A model generated the notes under the pieces. The model was not told the DNA's origin and made no database searches. It saw only the letters and a list, made by a program, of their open reading frames with translations. From Enterobacteriaceae bacterium (GTDB taxonomy: Bacteria; Pseudomonadota; Gammaproteobacteria; Enterobacterales; Enterobacteriaceae), in contig JAISKF010000023.1 of NCBI GenBank assembly GCA_031261005.1, positions 22,987-86,986 of the forward strand: DNA of 64,000 nucleotides, given 5' to 3'. Made by a program: the position numbers and the translations under genes. Of the stretch, positions 22,205 through 30,781 are shown one piece after another. How positions within the stretch are numbered: the first letter of the stretch is position 1; every line of letters starts with the position of its first letter.

Positions 22205-22834
22205 TGTCCTCTCTCCATTTATCGATACGGCGCTGGTTGTCAGCCTTAACGGCCAGATGGTCATTCATCAGCGCGATATCGCACAGATCTACAGATCCAT
22301 CCTTCAGCGCGTAATAAGGGATTAACCCGGCGTCAACCGGGTCAAGGAGATAAGACAGCCCGTCAGGCAGGCTGTTGAGGGTCAGCCCTGAGGCAGGTCC
22401 GCCGTCTCTTTGGTAGGGATCACGGGCAAAAAATTTCCCAGCGAATCGGCGACCACCCGCGCCACCAACTGCAGCATGACGAGCAGATCGATATCGTCGA
22501 ACATCAACTGCCCGCTGTTAAACACCGGTGTCCATCCGTTCATATGATTACGTGACACCACGGCCAGGCAAGGATGAATAATCGCGTTGGTGTCTTCCTC
22601 GGTCAGTGAGGACAACTCGTCAGCGATTCGCGGCAGCAGGGTTTCGAACACCGGCTTTAACTTATCGAAATCAACCTTGTCGATTTTGCCGTCAGCTGGC
22701 AGAAGGGAGCGAATGCTCCCGAAATCTGACATCATTCCCGCCAGCACCGGCAGCAGTTTGCGGGTCACTTTCAGCTGGTCAAAAACGCTGAGTTTTGCCA
22801 CGCGGTAATCGTGGCCCTTGATTGAACATTCCAT
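22194..22834 (-). CDS. Tail assembly chaperone, long form made by -1 frameshift
   Basis: The short chaperone frame (22382-22834) can slip back one base at 22428-22436 and continue as FARDPYQRDGG... to a stop at 22194. The -1 frame is open for about 75 codons and has no ATG, GTG or TTG before a late ATG, so it cannot easily be a separate gene. Its end (DLCDIALMNDHLAVKADNQRR) resembles the second chaperone of other phages. Like lambda G/GT, the two forms would coat the tape measure during tail assembly. Confidence 0.72.
22382..22834 (-). CDS. Tail assembly chaperone, short form
   Basis: The 150-residue protein lies between the tube gene and the tape measure, the standard chaperone position. 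It contains LSVFDQLKVTRKLLPVLAGM and a helical ELSSLTEEDTNAIIHPCLAVV segment. It is the zero-frame product of the predicted frameshift pair, and it ends at TGA just past the slippery site. Both forms are expected to be absent from mature virions. Confidence 0.78.
   Translation of the reverse strand: MECSIKGHDYRVAKLSVFDQLKVTRKLLPVLAGMMSDFGSIRSLLPADGKIDKVDFDKLKPVFETLLPRIADELSSLTEEDTNAIIHPCLAVVSRNHMNGWTPVFNSGQLMFDDIDLLVMLQLVARVVADSLGNFLPVIPTKETADLPQG
22428..22436 (-). promoter_or_regulatory. Predicted -1 ribosomal frameshift site
   Basis: On the minus strand the sequence reads AAATTTTTTG, in zero frame GGA AAT TTT TTG. It fits the X-XXY-YYZ rule (A-AAT-TTT), so both tRNAs could re-pair after slipping back one base. 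It is located at the end of the short chaperone frame. I did not model a downstream stimulatory structure. Confidence 0.65.
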
Positions 22835-22837
22835 CCG

Positions 22838-23278
22838 TTAAAACTCCCCGAGAACCTGGTCGATCTTGCCGCCGTCAAATACCCACGGCATCGTGTTGCC
22901 TGCTTTTGCGTTGGCGTTATCCGGCTGCTTCTGGAATGCCACGCTGCGTGCCGTGATGATGTCCCCGCTCACCTTATTTCGGATCACGATGACGTTGTTC
23001 CCCCAGGTACCGGAGGACTGACTCTGGGCGTTATACGCCAGCGACAGTTTTTTGTTCGTCGGTGAGGTTTTCAACAGATTGACGGTGATCGTTCCGCTTT
23101 TGTCAGCATGCAGGCTGTGCATCACTTCACCGTCAGCGCCAATGGTCATGGTGTTTTTAGGGCCGCCCATTGCGACGGTGATCCCTTCCTCTGAGCTGGC
23201 AGAGCCATAACCCAGATCAATCTCTCCGGTCGGGCCAGAAAGGGACGCCGTGACGTCCATAAAAGAATAAGTAGCCAT
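22838..23278 (-). CDS. Tail tube protein (KPP10 ORF10 / DUF3277-like)
   Basis: The 146-residue protein starts MATYSFMDVTASLSGPTGEIDLGYG and includes VAMGGPKNTMTIGADGEVMHS and a GTITVNLLKTSPTN strand. This matches the DUF3277 family of tail tube proteins. It follows the sheath gene, as expected, and precedes the chaperone. Confidence 0.82.
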   Translation of the reverse strand: MATYSFMDVTASLSGPTGEIDLGYGSASSEEGITVAMGGPKNTMTIGADGEVMHSLHADKSGTITVNLLKTSPTNKKLSLAYNAQSQSSGTWGNNVIVIRNKVSGDIITARSVAFQKQPDNANAKAGNTMPWVFDGGKIDQVLGEF

Positions 23279-23289
23279 TCATTTTCCCC

Positions 23290-24435
23290 TTAGCGAACGA
23301 CGTTGATCTGCACATCAGCGAAATGCACCGCACCCGCCAGCTTACAGGCCACCTGAATCACCGGTGCCTTACGCGCTTCGCGGTCAGCCTGCGCCTGTTC
23401 GGAAATAGGCTGCGCGTACACGTAATACCCTTTTGTCAGCGTGTCGCCAGAATCCATCTGCCCAATCGGGCCACCGCTCCAGACGCCAGCCGCCACCAGT
23501 CCGTTCGTGACAGACTGATCCATCGACTGCTCAACGTTGGACAGGAGGCGCGTAACACCCGCATCTGTCTGCGGGACTTTGGTTGTGCTGGTGTAGAGCA
23601 GGTTATACAGGTTGGTCTGTACGTAGTTCTGCAGCCAGTCGAGCCCGTGGCGCTCATCGAAGAAGTCGCCGCTGGACATGACGCCCTGCTGCAGGATTGC
23701 GGTATCGTTCTGGTAATAAACGAACACGTTGCAGTTTTTGGTATCCAGCGCCGCCGCCTGATTCGTCGTCAGGGTTTCATACGTGATCCCCGGCTCCTGT
23801 TTGAATTTCAGGGTAATGGTGGTGTTGCTGCCGTTGAAATTCACGGTAAACGCGCGGCCAAACGCTGACAGCGCGGCGTATTTGTTGCTGGTGGAATACT
23901 GCACGAACGTGCGCCCGTACTTTGCCGCCTTGAGTTTAGAGGCCAGATCGGTTGTCGACGTCGTGCTAATCGTTTCCGGATCGTCAGTAGTGATCGCCAG
24001 AATGCGGCTGAGGCTGGAGGCCTCAATAGCAGCGGCCACGCTCAGCCAGTCGGCATCGTCGATATCCTCATCATCCGCCACGGCCAGACCGTACCAGTTC
24101 GTGTAATTCAGCACGGCGTTCACAGCCTGCAGCAGGGTTTCCGTTGAACCGCTCTCTGCCGATACCAGCGTTTTCGCCCAGCGGCCCACATACACCTGTT
24201 GCGGTTTGGGCGACTGTGAGAAATAAACGGTAGCAGCGTCGTATTCCGGGCTATCCACGCCGAAATCAGAGCCGATATCTTCAGGGGATGAGTAAAGGCG
24301 AATGCGTTCCGTTACCGGAATAACCGTTGAGCTCCCGAGAATGAGCAGTGAGCCAAAGTTTCGACCAGTAGCCGCACGCGGCCCAATGATCACGTCGACA
24401 TTAACGACGTTAGATACAGGTAATCCCTGCGGCAT
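23290..24435 (-). CDS. Contractile tail sheath protein (DUF3383)
   Basis: The 381-residue protein fits DUF3383, the sheath of a group of myoviruses: N-terminal [58 protein letters not shown], and a C-terminal [20 protein letters not shown] strand used for intersubunit linking. Its presence shows that the particle has a contractile tail. Confidence 0.88.
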   Translation of the reverse strand: MPQGLPVSNVVNVDVIIGPRAATGRNFGSLLILGSSTVIPVTERIRLYSSPEDIGSDFGVDSPEYDAATVYFSQSPKPQQVYVGRWAKTLVSAESGSTETLLQAVNAVLNYTNWYGLAVADDEDIDDADWLSVAAAIEASSLSRILAITTDDPETISTTSTTDLASKLKAAKYGRTFVQYSTSNKYAALSAFGRAFTVNFNGSNTTITLKFKQEPGITYETLTTNQAAALDTKNCNVFVYYQNDTAILQQGVMSSGDFFDERHGLDWLQNYVQTNLYNLLYTSTTKVPQTDAGVTRLLSNVEQSMDQSVTNGLVAAGVWSGGPIGQMDSGDTLTKGYYVYAQPISEQAQADREARKAPVIQVACKLAGAVHFADVQINVVR

Positions 24436-24438
24436 AAT

Positions 24439-24984
24439 TTAGTCTCCGAAAAATGAAACGGGCGCATCTTCCAGCGTCCTGACGTTGTAGGTGCGAGTGT
24501 TCTTGCGGGACAACGTGATGGTGAGGTCGTACCGCCTTACCCACTGGTTGTTGATGAGTTCGGGCAGGTTGTAGATGGTCCCGGCGTCCACCAGCGAGAG
24601 GCCGGACAGATTCAGTTCGGCGTTGTTTTGCTCGACGAAGATCCCCGACCGGAATGTTGATGCGGTGCTGGAGCCCAGAGGGCCATAGAAGCAACAAATC
24701 ACCGTGACCTGTTCCCAGGTCCACTGCTCTGATTGTTCATCCGAAACCTGAACATCAGACTGGCTTAACGGCTGTGGGACGGTGGTTATACCGAAACCGC
24801 ACCAGGTGACTCCGTTCTTCGGGATAAGCGGCTGAGGGTCGGTCCAGCGAGAGAAAACAACTTTCGCTGGCAACCCCGACACGCCACGAATCCACCGGCT
24901 TATTTCTCGCTCCAGTTCTTCGTCATACTTTGGGCCTTCCCCGACGGGTGTCAGGTAGCCGCGCGCGGTGCTGTCGTTACTCAA
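24439..24984 (-). CDS. Phage neck terminator protein (gp12-like)
   Basis: The 181-residue protein has the pattern of neck terminators that precede DUF3383 sheaths: ELEREISRWIRGVSGLP, KNGVTWCGFGITTV, WEQVTVICCFYGP and WVRRYDLTITLSR. It should cap the tail and join it to the head. It overlaps the upstream gene by eight bases. Confidence 0.7.
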   Translation of the reverse strand: MSNDSTARGYLTPVGEGPKYDEELEREISRWIRGVSGLPAKVVFSRWTDPQPLIPKNGVTWCGFGITTVPQPLSQSDVQVSDEQSEQWTWEQVTVICCFYGPLGSSTASTFRSGIFVEQNNAELNLSGLSLVDAGTIYNLPELINNQWVRRYDLTITLSRKNTRTYNVRTLEDAPVSFFGD

Positions 24985-25381
24985 CTGGCGTCCCTCCGTC
25001 GAAATCCATTAGCTCACAATGGGCCTGCACAAAACCGGCACCGTAGCGGGTGTACGGGTCAACGAACGTCACGCGATATTCGCGGCCGCAATACGTCACC
25101 ACATCAGCATCCAGTCGGGGGCTGGTGTCCGTTTCTGGCTGTCCCTGCGTCAGCCGGAACTGCGTCACAATCAGGATCGCCCCGTTGATGTTCTGGCCGG
25201 CTGCCATGCGTTTGGCTTCGAGAGCGCGGTCTACGGTCACCACCCCGATAAACGGGATATCCTGCGGGGTGTTGGTCGGGAAGTTATCGCCGTCGACTGT
25301 TTGTATTTGCCGGTGACAAACCAGACTGTCATCGGCAAAATCAGGATCGAGAAGAACCTCACTCACATCGAGGAATGGCAT
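24977..25381 (-). CDS. Head-tail connector protein
   Basis: The 134-residue protein (MPFLDVSEVLLDPDFADD start, VVTYCGREYRVTFVDPYTRYG end) is in the position of a head-closure protein between the tail-completion and neck genes. I chose ATG 25381 over the frame's earlier start at 25435 because it overlaps the upstream stop by one base and GGAAGAAAT precedes it. The family is not recognised with certainty. Confidence 0.6.
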   Translation of the reverse strand: MPFLDVSEVLLDPDFADDSLVCHRQIQTVDGDNFPTNTPQDIPFIGVVTVDRALEAKRMAAGQNINGAILIVTQFRLTQGQPETDTSPRLDADVVTYCGREYRVTFVDPYTRYGAGFVQAHCELMDFDGGTPVE

Positions 25382-25893
25382 TATTTCTTCCTCACGATGT
25401 AGTTGATGGAACGCAGCAGGTAACCGCGCGCCCACAGGGGTTTGTCATCAATAATCGGGGGTTTTGAAGCCCGACGGCGTTTTATGGTTGCCTCGGAAAG
25501 GGGCTGTAACTGATCGCCTGAACTAATAACGGTTTTCGAAGCATCACGCGCGATCTGCCCGGCGCTTTCCAGTTCACGCATAGCCGCATCCTGTTTCCCG
25601 TCCAGCGCCGCAATGGCCGCCGCTTTAAGGTGTTCTGTGGTGCGGGGCTTCGATTCCTCGATCCCCATATCCAGAAACGGGCGCGGTGGTAGCGTGACGA
25701 TTGTCCCGTCGATTTCAACCGTTGCCCCGGTCGACTGCAGGTAGCCAATTTCAGCGTTATTGAGTTTTGAGCCATCTTCACGAGACGCACTATCTGCTGG
25801 GATGCCTACCAGCACATCCATACCGGAAAGCTGCCGAAGGGATTCCAGCACCGCGACAGAATTATCCGTCGTAACCGTCAGTCCGCTTTTCAC
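25381..25893 (-). CDS. Tail completion / HK97 gp10-like protein
   Basis: The 170-residue protein carries GMDVLVGIPADSASREDG, NAEIGYLQSTGA, LPPRPFLDMGIE and a C-terminal KPLWARGYLLRSINYIV, the pattern of phage minor tail completion proteins. The GTG at 25893 is the probable start: it overlaps the upstream TGA as GTGA and GGGAGA precedes it. An in-frame ATG at 25932 is less likely. Confidence 0.65.
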   Translation of the reverse strand: MKSGLTVTTDNSVAVLESLRQLSGMDVLVGIPADSASREDGSKLNNAEIGYLQSTGATVEIDGTIVTLPPRPFLDMGIEESKPRTTEHLKAAAIAALDGKQDAAMRELESAGQIARDASKTVISSGDQLQPLSEATIKRRRASKPPIIDDKPLWARGYLLRSINYIVRKK

Positions 25894-26300
25894 AGAAGCT
25901 GTCTCCCGCCCGCGCCGAACATAGACCACCACCAGTAGAACTCCCGCCCGTAGGCGGTGTTGTTCCAGAAACCAGCGTCAGGATTAATAACGCCAGTGGT
26001 GTCATAGCTCACAGATACCTTGTCCACCGATTTGGAGGACACGATACCCGCAGAGCCGTTACTGTTCACGCCGCCAGCGCTTGCCGCAGAAAGTGTTTTC
26101 CCGCGCAGCTCCGTATAGTGAGCGGTGAAGAGTTCAGCCAAGTAGACGAACTGATCGCCGAGCACGTCCTGATTCAGGAGCGTGTCCGCCTGCCCCAGAT
26201 AAAAATTTACTGAGCTGTCAGGGTAACGGGTGGTGTCGGCGAATTCGGGGAAGTCGGTGCGGAACTGCTCGTTAGTTGGAAGCCTGCTGTTTTTTGGCAT
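25890..26300 (-). CDS. DUF4054 head-completion protein
   Basis: The 136-residue protein (NEQFRTDFPEFADTTRYPDSSVNFYLGQADTLL in its N-terminal part) matches DUF4054, a small adaptor family located after the capsid genes. The VSVSYDTTG and WWWSMFGAGG segments are also typical. I chose ATG 26300 (MPKNSRLP) over the frame's first start at 26378. It overlaps the preceding gene by 29 bases. Confidence 0.72.
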   Translation of the reverse strand: MPKNSRLPTNEQFRTDFPEFADTTRYPDSSVNFYLGQADTLLNQDVLGDQFVYLAELFTAHYTELRGKTLSAASAGGVNSNGSAGIVSSKSVDKVSVSYDTTGVINPDAGFWNNTAYGREFYWWWSMFGAGGRQLL

Positions 26301-26619
26301 TTTTCGCGTCCCCACCGGTGTTCTCGGTTTTGTCCGTGGTATCGGCAGGTTTACCGCCTGCGGCTGCCAACGCTGCATCCAGCTGCGCTTTCAGGGTGTT
26401 GTTTTCCTCTGCCAGCAGAACCAGGCTTGCCGCGAGGTCTTCGGCGTTCTGTTCGTCCGCCAGTTCAGATTCGTCCAGCGGCTTAGCGTAGGCTTTAAAG
26501 GCCCAGTGATCTTTTACGTTACCGGGGAAGTGAGAACCGTCATAGATACCCTGCAACAGCTCAAATTTAGTGCCGTCAGCGAAGCTCAGGGTTGCGCCAC
26601 CAGAAACAACGTATTTCAT
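26272..26619 (-). CDS. Phage protein of unknown function (STY1053-like)
   Basis: The 115-residue protein has an N-terminal beta part (MKYVVSGGATLSFADGTKFELLQG) and an Ala/Glu-rich coiled-coil segment (ENNTLKAQLDAALAAA), then a charged tail. Proteins of this type follow the major capsid gene in related prophages and may be decoration or minor head components. No activity can be assigned. Confidence 0.6.
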   Translation of the reverse strand: MKYVVSGGATLSFADGTKFELLQGIYDGSHFPGNVKDHWAFKAYAKPLDESELADEQNAEDLAASLVLLAEENNTLKAQLDAALAAAGGKPADTTDKTENTGGDAKNAKKQQASN

Positions 26620-26664
26620 GTTAATGCTCCATAAAAAACGGCGGGTTTCCCCGCCTGTTTCAGG

Positions 26665-27612
26665 TTAGGCCGCCGGAACGTCCAGGTAAGAGATCGTATT
26701 GGAATACGGAGTTTCCACCTGGCCCAGCTTGCCGTAGTAAGTGGTCAACTGCTGCAGCCCACGATATTCCAGCGGGGTGTTCAGCAGCGGAACCATCGGG
26801 AAGCGAACGTACTTTTCGTCCTGGGTGTAAGCGACGATACGATGCGCGCCACCAGCGCCACGCTTGGAGGCCCATTTCATGGAGACGATCTCCAGTGGTG
26901 TGCCGTTTTCCTGGAACGCGATGGTGTTAATCTTCACGTATTCCAGTACGGAGATATTCCCTGCGGAGGAAACCTTTTTGCTCGCCAGCAGGCCGAACAG
27001 CTCCGGAGCCAGACCGATTTTCGCCGGGCACACCGCATATCCAGAGCGAACCCAGCCATCGGACAGAACGAGGTTAATATCCTGAACGATCACATCCGGA
27101 TCGGTGGTTGCGGTCCACGCTGCCGCGGCGGCCACAGGGGTAACATCCGGCAGGTTCAGCAGTCCACGAACGCCCAGTTCGGTATCACCGATGTAAACCT
27201 GTTCGTCGGTGTCCATCGCCCACTTCAGCTTCATGCCTTCGTATTTCTGGACGTCAACAGGACGGCCCAGCTTTTGCGCGGAGGCCAGTTCCAGCACAGT
27301 CCAGCCGATTTCCTGTCCCCATGGGGTGAGATTGTTACGAGTCGGCTGGATATCGAGTTCAATACCAGGAACGGCGGTGGACTTTTTACCGATCCAGTTT
27401 TTACCATTAGGGTTAGGGCCACCAACGCCGACGAAATCGGTGTTAGTGAAGGATGACACTTCATCAGCGATGGAAATATCGCTACGCAGTGGCATGTCGC
27501 GTGACCACTTTACGGAGGTCAGCGGCATGTTCAGCGTCTGATCCATGCGCTCCAGCTCCCCGACGAGAAACGCGCCGGAGGAGTCAATGGTCGCCTTATC
27601 AATTGTAAACAT
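26665..27612 (-). CDS. Major capsid protein (DUF2184)
   Basis: The 315-residue protein fits DUF2184, an HK97-fold major capsid family: SVKWSRDMPLRSDISIADEVSSF, the ELASAQKLGRPVD helix, YEGMKLKWAMDTDEQVYIGD and the C-terminal EYRGLQQLTTYYGKLGQVE. It follows the cement protein and the protease/scaffold gene, the usual head order. A plain hairpin-free gap of 52 bp separates it from the unknown gene downstream. Confidence 0.85.
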   Translation of the reverse strand: MFTIDKATIDSSGAFLVGELERMDQTLNMPLTSVKWSRDMPLRSDISIADEVSSFTNTDFVGVGGPNPNGKNWIGKKSTAVPGIELDIQPTRNNLTPWGQEIGWTVLELASAQKLGRPVDVQKYEGMKLKWAMDTDEQVYIGDTELGVRGLLNLPDVTPVAAAAAWTATTDPDVIVQDINLVLSDGWVRSGYAVCPAKIGLAPELFGLLASKKVSSAGNISVLEYVKINTIAFQENGTPLEIVSMKWASKRGAGGAHRIVAYTQDEKYVRFPMVPLLNTPLEYRGLQQLTTYYGKLGQVETPYSNTISYLDVPAA

Positions 27613-27623
27613 TAATTATTCCC

Positions 27624-28127
27624 TCAGATGTTATATGCAATTTCGATACGGCCGTCGGCGCTACCCGGCCCCATGACCTCTGCATTTGTCAGCTGAGGCG
27701 TGTTTGATGCGGTGGAGTCCGGAGACAGGACGAAAGAGCCAACCGGACTTTGAGTGGTGCCACCAGCCACGCGAACGTAAACCGGATCGCCTTTCTTCGC
27801 GCTTGTCGCGTTGCCTGCGGTAGCAATAACGCAGATATAACCACGTTTGAGGTTGTCGCCGACCTGATTCACGTTCACGCCGATATACGCCAGATCTGCC
27901 GCCGAGGTAATCGGGAACGGACGGACCAGAATCCCTTTCACTTTGCTGATGGTGTCGCCAGACTCCAGCGGAACGAATTTATCGTTCACGTATTTACCGG
28001 CCAGGCCGTACGACGCGAACTGCTTTGAGTGATCCAGAGTCACTGGCTCAATGGTGAGGTCACGAGGACGGGTAACGCCCCCGGCAATGCCCAGGGGCAT
28101 CCGCGTTAAATATGCAGTACCTGCCAT
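27624..28127 (-). CDS. Capsid cement / decoration protein
   Basis: The 167-residue protein has LARMPLGIAGGVTRP-like and KYVNDKFVPLESGDTISKVKGILVRPFP stretches followed by a beta barrel with KKGDPVYVRVAG, as in DUF2190/Gp24-like structural cement proteins that stabilise the capsid. It lies between protease/scaffold and capsid genes, which supports this role. Confidence 0.72.
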   Translation of the reverse strand: MAGTAYLTRMPLGIAGGVTRPRDLTIEPVTLDHSKQFASYGLAGKYVNDKFVPLESGDTISKVKGILVRPFPITSAADLAYIGVNVNQVGDNLKRGYICVIATAGNATSAKKGDPVYVRVAGGTTQSPVGSFVLSPDSTASNTPQLTNAEVMGPGSADGRIEIAYNI

Positions 28128-28138
28128 GATGATTTACC

Positions 28139-28828
28139 TTATTTGTTTTTGGCCCAGAATTCGGCGTTGAGCTTGTTCAGTTCTGCCGGGGAGAGGTGCT
28201 TGGTGCTGGCTGCGCTGTCAGTGGTGCGGGTTCCTTGGTTCAGCGGTGCGAGGTGATTTTTCGCTTTGCTGAGTGCCAGCGCCGCAGTAAACACGGCATC
28301 TACCGTTGCTTTTGGCGCTTTGGCGAAATCACTCACACCGAACGATTTCAGGCTGTCGCCGGTACGCATCGCGTGGCTCAGCACCTGACGCTTCAGACCT
28401 TTGTCGCCGGTTGGCTGGAAGCCCGGGCAGATGATTTCCGCATCGGCGATCAGGTTGCGTTTAAACGCAGCGTCCCCCGTTACTTTGCGGTCCTCTTCTG
28501 CATCTTCGTCGCCAGTCATGTTGTTCGGGTCTGGGTCGCCGTCGGTGGTTTTACCCTCCAGCTTTTCCAGGCGGACCAGCAACGCTTTCGCCCAAGCGGG
28601 GATTTCTTCATCGCCCGTCTTCTCTTTGTTCGGATCATCTTCATCGGTAGTAGTGCGATTCCCTTCTGGCAAGGCCGTAGCCTGTGAAGGAATGTTGATG
28701 GTGATAGAGGAGCCGGGGATTGAAGTCATGCCATCAGACGGCATATCCGGCGCTTCATCGATGAGTTTATTCAGAGCATCCTCATCTTTCGTTTTGATCG
28801 CTTTGACCAGGTCTTTAAGCCATGACAT
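28139..28828 (-). CDS. Possible nested scaffold protein from internal start
   Basis: Within the protease gene an in-frame ATG (MSWLKDLVKAIK) is preceded nine bases upstream by a strong AAGGAG (28838-28843). It begins exactly where the protease domain ends. The 229-residue product would be acidic and helical, as expected of a scaffold. Lambda C/Nu3 uses the same nested design. The evidence here is the ribosome site and domain boundary only. Confidence 0.5.
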   Translation of the reverse strand: MSWLKDLVKAIKTKDEDALNKLIDEAPDMPSDGMTSIPGSSITINIPSQATALPEGNRTTTDEDDPNKEKTGDEEIPAWAKALLVRLEKLEGKTTDGDPDPNNMTGDEDAEEDRKVTGDAAFKRNLIADAEIICPGFQPTGDKGLKRQVLSHAMRTGDSLKSFGVSDFAKAPKATVDAVFTAALALSKAKNHLAPLNQGTRTTDSAASTKHLSPAELNKLNAEFWAKNK

Positions 28829-30010
28829 TACAGGCTTCTCCTTTTTGGTTGATGGGATGGAATCCCCGATTGCACAGCGTCCACCAGCGCGCCCACGGTC
28901 GATGCCGACGGCCAGATGGTTGCCTGTGATTTGATATTGCTTGCCCTTACCGGGTGCCAGCTGCTTGTACTGCGCGTCATAGCCGCAACTGACGTCGGTC
29001 AGGCCAGAGTTCACCGCGTCGATTGCCTCCTGCCGCTTAATCAGCACATCAGCAATGAGCAGATCCGATTTGTCGCCGGTGCCGCGCCGGACGTTCTGAA
29101 TGTGTCCATGGGCCAACTCAGAGAAATTGGACGGGTTAACGAAAACGATGTTGCCCAGGTTGTCCTCTGGATGCCCCAGCGTGACGGCCACGCCTTCAAA
29201 GCTCGCCATCGTCTCAGTGGAAAACACCTCGTCTTCCATTCGCCACACCGTAACTGTGCCGCTGGAGTCCGGTTCGAGGTCGATTTCCTCGGGTAAGTAG
29301 ACCTGCGTTCCAGTTCGGGCGATCGGGACGTCTTTGCACAGCAATGAACCATCTGCCTGCTGATAGCGCGTCTCGCCGAGCCGGGTGGTGAAGAAATAGC
29401 GCATGCTCTGCTGCACTTTGTCGATATCTCCTGTTTTAGTTGACGCTTCCTGCTCTTTTTTCCAGGCATTCAGGATCGCTTCAGGCTTTGTTTTGAATAA
29501 ATGGCTCACTTCTACCCGCGCCTGTTCCCTCGCGGTTGGCGCGCTCCAGCCATGAACCGCTTGATACTTTTTGGTGAATCGGTCCGTTAGCACTTTGCGG
29601 AACGCTTTTTTGTCTTCCTCGCTCATTCCCTGTTTCAAGGTTTGAGCTTTTTTGCGTTGCGCTTCTTCGTACAGGAATTTGCGATCATCAAGGTCTCGAC
29701 GGTCCTGTTTCGATTGCTCGTTTTTATACCTGTCGAGTTCCTGGTTAATATTTTTGGTGCGGTTGGGTATTGAGAGTTCGCCGTGGTCAAGTTTGCGAGT
29801 TTCAAATGCAGAGCTTTTCTGATGGTTTTCTGGCGGTGGGTCACTGGAACGACTGTTCACCTCGCTAATGTTCTTTCCGTTGAACTTCCCTCCCATTCCT
29901 CCCTTAACCTCTCCTCCGCTACCGACCAGCACTGGCGCGCCTTTACTGTCTTTTCCGTTTGGATGGACTGTTATCCATTTGTCCGCGTCGATGAAATTTA
30001 TGCGTATCAT
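28139..30010 (-). CDS. DUF2213 prohead protease fused to scaffold-like C-terminus
   Basis: The 623-residue protein has three parts. Residues 1-~210 hold a head-associated charged region (WITVHPNGKDSKGAPV...GGMGGKF). Residues ~215-390 are the DUF2213 protease with GHPEDN (candidate catalytic His) and DVSCGYD (candidate Ser). The rest is an acidic, helical, scaffold-like tail. I chose ATG 30010 (MIRINF) with GGAGA before it. The protease should process the scaffold and capsid during maturation. An internal start at 28828 may yield a free scaffold. Confidence 0.75.
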   Translation of the reverse strand: MIRINFIDADKWITVHPNGKDSKGAPVLVGSGGEVKGGMGGKFNGKNISEVNSRSSDPPPENHQKSSAFETRKLDHGELSIPNRTKNINQELDRYKNEQSKQDRRDLDDRKFLYEEAQRKKAQTLKQGMSEEDKKAFRKVLTDRFTKKYQAVHGWSAPTAREQARVEVSHLFKTKPEAILNAWKKEQEASTKTGDIDKVQQSMRYFFTTRLGETRYQQADGSLLCKDVPIARTGTQVYLPEEIDLEPDSSGTVTVWRMEDEVFSTETMASFEGVAVTLGHPEDNLGNIVFVNPSNFSELAHGHIQNVRRGTGDKSDLLIADVLIKRQEAIDAVNSGLTDVSCGYDAQYKQLAPGKGKQYQITGNHLAVGIDRGRAGGRCAIGDSIPSTKKEKPVMSWLKDLVKAIKTKDEDALNKLIDEAPDMPSDGMTSIPGSSITINIPSQATALPEGNRTTTDEDDPNKEKTGDEEIPAWAKALLVRLEKLEGKTTDGDPDPNNMTGDEDAEEDRKVTGDAAFKRNLIADAEIICPGFQPTGDKGLKRQVLSHAMRTGDSLKSFGVSDFAKAPKATVDAVFTAALALSKAKNHLAPLNQGTRTTDSAASTKHLSPAELNKLNAEFWAKNK

Positions 30011-30052
30011 TTGAGATCTCCGGCAGACAAAAAAAACCGCCAATGGCGGCCA

Positions 30053-30781
30053 TCATTTTCTTGGGGGAGGAATCTGCACTTCAGGCCAGCACTCGCAGTT
30101 CGGCAGACATCCAGCGTGACCAGTCATACCGTCGAGCGTGGGAGGGTCATCCCAGCGCACGAATTTATCCTTCATGCCGCGATGAGATTTGCGCGTGCCT
30201 GCGCCGTGAATACGCCACCAGTAGCCTTCAGAACCTACAGATAGCGCTCGGGCCTGAGTCAGCGCGCCGGTGGCGCGGCCAATTTCAGTACGGGCTATCA
30301 GCTGCGCCCGGCTGGCAGCCACATCGCCTGAGGCCATAATCATCTCGTAGAGTTGATCTGGACGCTCACCAGCAACAACCGCCTGCATTGCGCGCTGCTG
30401 GATATCCTTCACGCGATCGGCGGCTTCCAGCGGCAGGGATTTCATCAACTGAATCTGGCGGTAAACGATATCCTGCGCCACCTGCCCGACGGGCGTATTG
30501 CCCACTACATCACGCAGGCCTGCGCCAATTTCCTCAGATACAGATCGCCACTGGTTCCATTCTTCGCGCTCGACCTGAATGAACATCCTGCGCCCGACCT
30601 GCTCGGCCCAGTCGCTGATCACCTCGGAGTAGTCCACCAGCGTTTTCGATATGTTGTCAGCGCTTATCTGTGAACCATCGTAGGAACCATCGACTATTTG
30701 CCCGATTTGATTCGCTATCGCCAACAGGCTTTTTCGATACTGGATCTCCGATCGGCGGCGTTGGGATGGTTTCAGGTTCAT
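30053..30781 (-). CDS. Minor head protein (Mu gpF / SPP1 gp7 family)
   Basis: The 242-residue protein has the phage head morphogenesis domain: AQLIARTEIGRATGALTQARA, GYWWRIHGAGTRKSHRGMKD and GHAGCLPNCECWPEV. These proteins enter the prohead and may be delivered with DNA. The start is uncertain because the gene overlaps the portal by over 100 bases; I favour ATG 30781 (MNLKPSQRRRSE), which has AGGAGG directly before it. Confidence 0.78.
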   Translation of the reverse strand: MNLKPSQRRRSEIQYRKSLLAIANQIGQIVDGSYDGSQISADNISKTLVDYSEVISDWAEQVGRRMFIQVEREEWNQWRSVSEEIGAGLRDVVGNTPVGQVAQDIVYRQIQLMKSLPLEAADRVKDIQQRAMQAVVAGERPDQLYEMIMASGDVAASRAQLIARTEIGRATGALTQARALSVGSEGYWWRIHGAGTRKSHRGMKDKFVRWDDPPTLDGMTGHAGCLPNCECWPEVQIPPPRK

